From the NCBI GenBank assembly GCA_001586965.3, contig LUCW03000090.1, positions 147,501-172,500 on the forward strand: a stretch of DNA of 25,000 bases, in the 5' to 3' direction. The position numbers were made by a program, and so were the translations under genes. The stretch comes from Sphaeroforma sirkka (Eukaryota; Opisthokonta; Ichthyosporea; Ichthyophonida). Below are positions 18,748-25,000 of the stretch, piece after piece (positions within the stretch are counted from its first letter, which is position 1; every line of letters begins with the position of its first letter). The notes beneath the pieces are model-generated. The model ran no database searches and was not told the DNA's origin. It saw only the letters and a list, made by a program, of their open reading frames with translations.

Positions 18748-18961
18748 GGTGGGTGTGTGTGTGTGACTAAATTTGAACTGGATATGCACTCTGCACAATT
18801 GTCCTTCTATGCATTGGTCTTGGTGGTAGCTTGATGATAAAAGCTTTTCTATCTATAGCTAAACAAAGGTACAGCCAACATCGTTGCCAGAGGTGGGTAT
18901 TAGGCAGTAATCAATTGACTGAGCCTCATTTTTATTATCACCCTACCCTTGCCTTATGTAC

Positions 18962-18990
18962 ATCGTATGAATCGTATGAATCGTATGAAT
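18962..18990. repeat. 9-bp tandem repeat (ATCGTATGA)3
   Basis: Three exact adjacent copies plus a partial one. In frame it would read Ser-Tyr-Glu repeats, but there is no supporting gene structure. Confidence 0.9.
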
Positions 18991-19180
18991 CAGATTTTCT
19001 TCGACCATATTGTCGCAGGTGTGTGGATGTGCGTCTATTAGTACCGGCTTCTACTATCGTATGGGTATCTCGCCTGAATAAGAGAATTGAGGAATGGCCT
19101 AGAGTTCACCTCCAACCCGATATTCAAAGGCTGTAGTGGCACATTGGTAATGGCAATACACCGCTCAATTCCAATCCTGA

Positions 19181-19285
19181 TTCTACAACTACAAAAAGAA
19201 AGACGGGAGTTTGTGCGGATGTACCGAACGTTTAAAGTGTCAGTTCTGCCAATGTCTGAATCCATCTGGCACGTTGGACATATAG
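19181..19285 (+). other. Short cysteine-rich open frame, possible exon relic
   Basis: A frame of 34 codons between stops reads ...KDGSLCGCTERLKCQFCQC then LNPSGTLDI. Five cysteines fall within 14 residues in a CxC...CxxCxC layout, as in zinc- or disulphide-bound modules. There is no ATG, and I could not find flanking exons in matching phase. It may be an exon of a gene I failed to assemble, a relic, or chance. I do not recognise a family. Confidence 0.2.
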
Positions 19286-19629
19286 TATTCGCCTCCAGCG
19301 GATGAAACGAAACTAAGGTTGGATCTCAAACCCAAGCCAGGGTGCATCTGCCGTGCATACGCAGTCCAGCTCTCAAGGATCAATCCCTCGAGTGCAAGGA
19401 CACACAGAGTGGTATCATGGTATCACACACACAGACCACTCGGCAACGATACAGTTCGGTACACTAAACTCTCATCTACTGGCGCTTGAAACAACCCTCA
19501 CTCGCGTGCGAATAGAATAAACCTAACATTCGAGTGCAGTTCCCAGTGATAAACCCTAAACCCTAGGCGTATCCATGCATACGCAGATAGTCTCTTGATC
19601 GCAGATCTGCTTGTCTCACGGGTTCGGGC

Positions 19630-20055
19630 ACTCGGAACTGTCCACAGCGACGCACCAAGGCAACGGCCGAGAGCAGGCTGATACCACTACCCACAGACAC
19701 GTAGATGGGACTGGTCACCTTGGCATTCATACACACCCCCTGGGTTTATAGGCAGAATAATAGGGTTTGTGGTTTAGAGCGTAGATGTTTGGGTTTTGGG
19801 TTCAGGATCACAACGCATTAAAGAAAAGGCTGAGGGCAGGCTGGTGCCACTCCCCACAGATACGCAGATGGGACTGGATACCTTGGTACACACCCCCTGG
19901 CTTTATAGACAGAACAGTAGGGTGTGTGGTTTAGAGCGTAGGGGTTTGAGTTTTGGGTTCAGGGTTTGTGGGTTTGGGTTCAGGGTCACAACGCATTAAA
20001 GAAAAGGTTGAGGGCAGGCGGGTGTCACTCCCCACAGACACGTAGATGGGACTGA
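19630..20055. repeat. Three-copy 163-178 bp tandem repeat with telomere-like spacers
   Basis: The anchor GA(C/T)ACG(T/C)AGATGGGACTG occurs at 19696, 19859 and 20037. Between anchors each unit holds CACACCCCCTGG, TTATAGRCAGAA, a TTTAGGG-like stretch and CACAACGCATTAAAGAAAAG. The longer second interval is due to extra GGTTTGGGTTCAGGGT telomere-like units. Confidence 0.85.
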
Positions 20056-20099
20056 TTTGTTCGCACACGACCTATAATGACTATATGTAGATGCGAGTG

Positions 20100-20186
20100 C
20101 AACTATTGATATATGTGTGTGGATCTATTTATATACGTGTGTGCAACGACTTAAACATGTGTGCATCTTTTTATATCATGTGTGCA

Positions 20187-20222
<36 letters not shown>

Positions 20223-20350
20223 TATCTATTTATATCACATGTGTGTATCTATTTATACCACATTGTGTATCTATTTACATATATGTGTATCTATTCATAT
20301 CACATGTGTGTGTATCTAAATACATATAAGTGCGTGGATCCATTTATATA
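20100..20350. repeat. Diverged ~25-30 bp repeats with an embedded (TA)n
   Basis: Words like CATGTGTGTATCTATTTATA recur about seven times with variable spacing. A pure TA run at 20189-20219 sits among them. No coding sequence. Confidence 0.65.
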
Positions 20351-20355
20351 CAATT

Positions 20356-20560
20356 TTAATGTAGGTTGTGGTGATATGATAGACATTGGATTTATGGCAC
20401 ATATCATACAATCGCAGGAGAGCCGCCAGTGTATGAGAATACGACTCATTCACTCACAAACAGTACGACGAATTTACGAACTGCACTGGCTACCAGAGGC
20501 AACTTGATGTACAAGTTATATTTCATATACGCCACTTGCATGGCAGTATTGTTCACTTCG
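20356..20560 (+). mobile_element. LINE reverse-transcriptase fragment (decayed)
   Basis: The plus strand reads RLIHSQTVRRIYELHWLP, the conserved pattern downstream of the reverse-transcriptase core in CR1/L2/Jockey-type LINEs, where an H...L..LHWLP block is followed by a YK-rich line. After LHWLPE the frame shifts by one base and continues as NLMYKLYFIYATCM, matching the expected YK(L/I) continuation. The frameshift, stops and short length mark it as a dead fragment. It lies between the ends of the two convergent genes. Confidence 0.55.
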
Positions 20561-20758
20561 ATGACATAGATCGGTTCATATCATATAACACTCAACACAC
20601 CACAACAACCCAAGCATACACCCCCGAACCCGGCACAGCAGATAGAGGTCCGAAAAATGGATTCGGGTGCACACGACATTACACATGAACAACTGTAACG
20701 CCCTAGCCACAAGAATTGTCATGGAGAAACCCTAGACACTCAGCATCACACAGCAAGA

Positions 20759-21004
20759 CTACCGTAGCAGCAGTTGCCGTGGCATACGTTCACAAAGCAA
20801 AAACGTTATAGTACAGCAGGGCCCAATACATGCACATGCACAATGCGGATCCCAATAATAATAATAACGGAATGTGATGAGTTCAGGCAGCTCCCAAAAC
20901 CAATACAACGCCGCACTCGACGCAAGAGCAAGACTCGGACAACAAACTATATGTGTAAACGAAATGTCTCTGAGCACAATACAAATTAAAACTCGATATG
21001 TAAA
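20759..21004 (-). CDS. Candidate 3' exon of endonuclease V, uncertain
   Basis: On the minus strand an acceptor CTGTAG at 21005 gives a phase-0 frame of 81 codons to a stop at 20759. It contains ISFTH, then PSLALASSAALYWFWELPEL, which resembles the family's SVGHRISL then a run of about 17 residues and LPEP. The glycine before the histidine is missing, and the rest (YYYYW, many Cys) is unlike the family. A competing frame just upstream reads MALHCTTVVYIS, closer to the family's GMAL...PLYIS. The split of signals between frames suggests either a frameshifted C-terminus or an exon border I have not found. Confidence 0.3.
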   Translation of the reverse strand, partial: FTYRVLICIVLRDISFTHIVCCPSLALASSAALYWFWELPELITFRYYYYWDPHCACACIGPCCTITFLLCERMPRQLLLR

Positions 21005-21044
21005 CTACAGTTGTACAGTGTAAAGCCATGGTGCACTCGTCCTT

Positions 21045-21075
21045 AAACCTTACAATGCAAAGCCATGGTGTACCT
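21045..21075 (-). repeat. Duplicated ATGGCTTT(G/A)CA word in endonuclease V intron
   Basis: On the minus strand ACCATGGCTTTGCATTGTA (near 21070-21050) is repeated about 43 bases on as ACCATGGCTTTACACTGTA (near 21031-21010). The second copy is the one followed by the VVYIS-encoding stretch. The pattern, a partial copy of a probable exon piece upstream in the intron, resembles exon 3 of the permease gene. Confidence 0.6.
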
Positions 21076-21141
21076 GTGATCTCACAGACCCTTCCTGATG
21101 TACTACTACACAAGCAATAGCGTGCACACCTCAGCACATAC

Positions 21142-24028
21142 CATGCCCCAGAGAGTGCCGGAGTTACCGCGCAATTCGAACATCTCGCCTCCACCGCTCA
21201 GAGGTATCCGTTCAGCTGAGAGGCCAATCGCGAGGAAAACCAATGCAATTTTAAACAGAGACAATGGATCAGCAAAACCAAAGCAATTATAAAACAGAAC
21301 CAATGGGTCAGAGGGATGGTTGTGTTGAGTACAAGGAACCAGACTGATGTAGGTTGACACATCTAACGAAGTGCAGCCTCGAATATTCGTTTCAAAATGA
21401 CATACAGCATTATTTTTGACCTTTAGAGACAAAAACAGCAAGCACAAACAGCAATTCGTGGAGAGTGTGATGGTGTACAGGTGAATAGACAAAGCTATAG
21501 ATACCATACAATGGATATGTGGTGACTGGCATAGGTCCATATGCAAATCAACGGCAAGTGTCACGCTGACTACAGCGAGGATGGGCAAGTCCAGCGAGGA
21601 TGGGCAAGTCCCGCGCTGATTACAGCGGGGATGATCAAGTCTCAAGCTGATTACAGCGGGAATGGTCTGGGGACTGCGCGTATGTGAGCACCAGCAGCAA
21701 CAGCCTCGCATAAACCATTATCAATTGAGTTGTACTTGAACGTTTACGCAAATAGACCAAGACATGAAACGCGTTCGGAGGACACTCACCGTGAAGCACT
21801 GAGCGTATGAAATGTATATTCGTGCCGTTTGTCTGTTAACAAATGACAGCTGTAACGTTGTAGTCCACACAGTAGTTCTACCCGCATAAAAATATTCCTA
21901 ACTATTAGTACAATAAACCGTCCCGTATGTATATATATTTGAAGACATATAAACTCTTAACTATATTTCAATATATACGTAGATCAAGGCCTCAAAACAT
22001 CGATATATACCAAAAGGCACTACACGCCCCCATCAGGCACTTGCCGCACTATCACCATTCAGACACTATCGCTACAACCCACACAGACAATTGAATGATA
22101 CACCAGACATACTCAGAGAACCAGCAACAACAACAGCACATACCCCGCGTGATGACATCTTTGTTCAAGCCATCGACCATCAACAGGGTTTTTCCGACGC
22201 CCACAGTAGGTATCGAGATCAACACCGACAAATGACTGGCCAAACCAAATCCTACAGAATTTCGAATGCATAGCGCCGTTATGTTGATGGAGATGACTAT
22301 ATGACAGAGGCATGTAAGGACTTCTGACTTGCAGGCGCAATTAGCTGAAAACGCCCTCTCCCCATATATATATATATATATATATATATCGTTGTGGGTG
22401 TGTCTGTTTGTTGTGTATGTATGTGTGTTTGTTTATGTCTGTGTGTTTGTGTGTGTATGTGTGTGTGTGGGTGTGTATGTGTGTTTCTGTGTATGATAGC
22501 ATGGATTATATTCATTCGGTTATATGATCGTTTGAGTCTAGCGCGTGAATTCGCATGCGGCATATGACATCTCAGGTACAAACAACCAGCTTCAACACGT
22601 ACAACTGCAGTAAATAGGCAAACCAAGTTCAGTAAAACTTCATTGGAACCTGACAGACTGTAGTGTCCACTATTGCATTTGGATGAGATGACAGGTTGGT
22701 CAAGTGCCTAATGTACAGTATAACGGACGCTAAAGCTCGCAGTCCGGTCGCAGTCTGAGTGCGGCTTTGCGTTACAGATGAGCGTACTCTGCGCAACCAA
22801 CTCCGACACTCCGATGTTCGGCTGAGTCATGACAGTGATGCGCCCTCAGTAACAACAACAGCAAGGGTGACTGTGGCATGGACATGTACACGTCAGGAGA
22901 AGCACAAAGTACCTTGATGATGAAGCAGTCCATTGCCATCGACCATGAACACCTACACCTTGGCGTCGGTATTGTTGATGGGTTTGAGTATAGGGATCAG
23001 TGACATACGCATGTGTGTGGTGTATTGCTTATCTATGTGAGTTTTCTGAGTATAGGGGTCAGTGACATACGCATGTGTGTGGTAGGTATATTCTTCATCT
23101 AAGTGAGACTACTAGTGCGTGGTGCACCCATCCATCGGGGTGGTGTGTGTACACCTGACGTAGTCTTCCGTGCAATGTACTGTGTGGGTGTGATGATCGT
23201 TCCTTCTTCATACGTACAATGCGAAACACTGTGTTGCATGGGCAATGGTGCTCTGGTGAGCGGTGGGATTTAACAGAGCGTTTCATACCAGTACAAAGTG
23301 TAGTAGAACCCGACTTCGTAAACCACAACGTACCTCGAGAGTACATCAGAACATAGCCAACTGATAAAATCAGAAGGAGTAATGGTAAATCTATATGCAG
23401 ATGCGCCCAAAAATGTACATGAGCAGTGAGTATAAAAGACACAGTCAGATCAGTGCATATCAGTATAAGGATGATGTATGAGGAAGATATATACCAGAGT
23501 ACCAACCCACACACACAGTACCAACCCACACACACAATACCAACCCACACACACAGTACAACCCACGCACACAGTACCAACCCACACACACACAGAGTAT
23601 CCACCCACACATACAGTACCAACCCACACACACAGTACCAACCCACACACAGTATTAATCAACACACACAGCACAACCCACACACGCAGTACCATTCCAC
23701 ACATACAGTACCATCCCACACACACAGTACCATCCCACACACACAGTACCAACCCACACACACAGTACAACCCACGCACAGAGTACCAACCCACACACAG
23801 AGAGTATCCACCCACACATACAGTACCAACCCACCCACACAGTACAACCCACACACAGTACCGACCCACACACACAGTACAACCCACACACACCTGTGGC
23901 ACGAGGTCTGGCCTGGTTGTCTTGAGCACATTCACCATCTCCACCAAATGGGACACCTCCCGGAAGGCTAAGAAGCCTGCGATATAGGGCTCACTAATGT
24001 GCACCATAGTGCACTCAGCGTACACTGT
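21142..24028 (-). CDS. ENDOV: Endonuclease V (partial, 4 exons, 5' end beyond recognition)
   Basis: Minus-strand exons 24028-23894, 22952-22913, 22251-22144 and 21215-21142 join in matching phases (0, 1, 1) to give 119 residues of endonuclease V, which cleaves the strand next to deoxyinosine in DNA or inosine in RNA. Exon one holds EPYIAGFLAFRE, with the metal-binding Glu of FRE. Exon two holds VFMVDGNGLLHHQ, with the catalytic Asp of VDG. Exon three holds FGLASHLSVLISIPTVGVGK with the conserved Lys, then LLMVDGLNKDV. Exon four ends in FELRGNSGTLWGM, where many relatives have GDSG. Acceptors are CCGCAG, GTGTAG, CTGTAG and CTCAG; donors are GTGTGT, GTACTT, GTATGT and GTATGT. The N-terminal exon with the GVDxS motif (first catalytic Asp) was not found and may lie right of the window. 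The C-terminus is unresolved, so a pseudogene is possible, although these four exons are clean. Confidence 0.85.
21235..21313. repeat. Tandem ~40-bp duplication
   Basis: AAACCAATGCAATTTTAAAC and AAACCAAAGCAATTATAAAA begin two adjacent copies, each ending in CAATGG(A/G)TCAG. It lies in the endonuclease V intron between its third and fourth recognised exons. Confidence 0.75.
21552..21668. repeat. ~32-bp minisatellite, 3.5 copies
   Basis: Units of the form CAAGT...CGCTGA(C/T)TACAGCG followed by (A/G)GGATGGG. The second unit lacks its middle. Located in the same endonuclease V intron. Confidence 0.75.
22363..22495. repeat. (TA)n followed by GT-rich microsatellite
   Basis: A TA run at about 22363-22390 is followed by interrupted (GT)n with TATGT spacers to 22495. 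It lies in the endonuclease V intron between the VDGNG and FGLASH exons. Confidence 0.85.
22985..23085. repeat. 62-bp tandem duplication
   Basis: TGAGTATAGGG(A/G)TCAGTGACATACGCATGTGTGTGGT starts at 22985 and again at 23047. Shortened core: TCAGTGACATACGCATGTG. It lies just upstream (in gene direction) of the VDGNG exon. Confidence 0.85.
23503..23893. repeat. 19-bp minisatellite (AGTACCAACCCACACACAC), about 20 copies
   Basis: Near-perfect 19-base units with occasional 1-4 base changes run right up to the endonuclease V exon border at 23894. On the gene strand each unit starts GTGTGTGTGGG, which is also the sequence of the splice donor itself, so the donor is the first unit of the array. Long Val/Cys/Trp/Gly or His/Thr/Pro frames here are artefacts of the repeat. 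Confidence 0.9.
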
Positions 24029-24046
24029 CTGCGGTAAGAGACACAG

Positions 24047-24450
24047 CGAAGTTACACGTGTGCATGTGTAGTATAGACTCAGCAAGCAGGCAGAAGAAGT
24101 TACACGTGTACATGTGTAGGTATAGACTCAGCAAACAGGCAGAAGAAGTTACGCGTGTGCATGTGTAGGTATAGACTCAGCAAACAGGCAGTAGAAGTTG
24201 CGCGTGTGCATGTGTAGGTATAGACACAGCAAACCGGCAGAAGAAGTTACACGTGTGCATGTGTAGGTATAGACTCAGCAAACAGGCAGAAGAAGTTACG
24301 CGTATGCATGTGTAGGTATAGACACGGCAAACGGGCAGCAGAAGTTAGACGTGTGCATGTGTAGGTATAGACTCAGCAAAAAGGCAGTAGAAGTTACGCG
24401 TGTACATATCTAGGTATAGACTCAGCAAAATGGCAGTAGAAGGTACGCGT
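24047..24450. repeat. 48-bp minisatellite, about 8 copies
   Basis: The unit is GAAGTTAC(A/G)CGTGTGCATG, TGTAGGTATAGACTCAGC and AAACAGGCAGAA. Copies differ by a few bases; the right-hand ones are most diverged. It starts 19 bases beyond the first recognised endonuclease V exon, on its upstream side, presumably in an intron. Confidence 0.9.
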
Positions 24451-25000
24451 GTGCTTGTTATTGGTGTGATATCTGCTGAGGAACAGGCTCTGTGGAAGAT
24501 GCCATAGATAGCTTGCGGTGGTTGCGCGTATGGTCTGTCGTTGACATATACGCTCCATTGTATAAGTACGTGCACGCTTTGCTTAATAGTGAGATAGCTC
24601 GGTTTTTAATGAGATAGCTTGGTTATAAGTGAGATAGCTGCGCTCAAGGCGAGTCCGAGTGGTGGCGAATGAAGGTGTGGAAAGTATATACATTGGGTTG
24701 CTTCTGAGTGAGGACTGGATGGATGTGTGTGTTGTGTGAATCAGAATACACACGCTATTTAGAGCAGGCTGTGGAGGGATTAAAAGGACTGTCCGTTCTG
24801 TGACTTCAGGTAGCAGGATACATATGCGCCGCTCAGTTAGTTAGGCTTATGTAGACAATCAGAATGTTGGAGAACCCACACCACGAACCAAGGGTAAGGA
24901 ACTATTGTTTGAGATCATCTAATGAAGCAGACACACTCTGCAGATGCTGAGCATGATACCTGCGCCTATACCAGGCGTTTAACTCTTTTCAAAGCACAGA
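24451..25000. other. No recognised gene; short 20-bp repeat
   Basis: GAGATAGCT recurs at 24591, 24611 and 24631 in a 20-base tandem array. I looked here on the minus strand for the GVDxS exon of endonuclease V and did not find it. The region may be intron or upstream DNA of that gene. Confidence 0.5.

Larger units (their letters stand above)
17658..20090. other. Intergenic, repeat-rich stretch
   Basis: No gene is recognised with confidence on either strand. It holds a (TA)n tract, a 9-bp triplet repeat, a three-copy 165-180 bp tandem repeat and one short cysteine-rich frame, each listed separately. AATAAA at about 18338 could serve as a plus-strand polyadenylation signal for the permease gene. 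Confidence 0.5.

Noticed and set aside
23095..24085. Long minus- and plus-strand frames rich in Val-Cys-Trp-Gly or His-Thr-Pro
   Set aside because: These translate the 19-bp minisatellite. Only the first part of one of them, 23894-24028 minus, is a genuine exon.
23503..24450. Short regular repeats that could suggest a CRISPR array
   Set aside because: The units are directly tandem with no unique spacers, and the genes are eukaryotic and spliced.

Overview
The window looks like nuclear DNA of a microbial eukaryote. It has spliced genes with introns of roughly 350-800 bases (one over 900), GT-AG boundaries with one probable GC-AG, very long (TA)n tracts, many minisatellites and scattered telomere-like CCCTAAA motifs. 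There is no bacterial-style gene packing. The lineage cannot be fixed from sequence alone. A unicellular relative of animals and fungi, such as an ichthyosporean, is a guess that fits the gene style and the fungal-type permease.

Layout: 1-600 is non-coding with small palindromes. 601-1943 is an inverted-repeat-bounded element with a BED zinc-finger ORF. 2462-2871 is a near-perfect foldback repeat. 2872-5103 is cryptically simple DNA without a recognisable gene. 5104-5826 is an intact single-exon gene for a small secreted protein with two six-cysteine repeats. 5827-9708 has no recognisable gene. 9709-10490 is a (TA)n block. 10580-17067 is a ten-exon plus-strand gene for an 11-helix amino acid permease (AAAP family, fungal MTR-like), assembled here by joining exons whose phases all match. 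17551-17657 is a possible alternative last exon. 17658-20340 is mostly repeats. 20356-20560 is a LINE reverse-transcriptase fragment. 24028 down to about 21142 (minus strand) carries four phase-matched exons of endonuclease V; its 5' end probably lies beyond the right edge and its 3' end is unclear. The permease and endonuclease V genes are convergent and not obviously related in function.

The most unusual observation is that several introns of the permease gene carry a diverged copy of a neighbouring exon: helix 5, exon 6, exon 7, exon 8, the last exon, and less certainly exons 4 and 9. The first bases of exon 3 are repeated four times in the intron before it. Most copies are broken. The helix-5 copy and the last-exon copy keep open frames, matching phases and splice signals, so they are candidates for alternative splicing that would swap one transmembrane helix or the C-terminus.

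All homology statements come from reading motifs by eye. No database search was possible.
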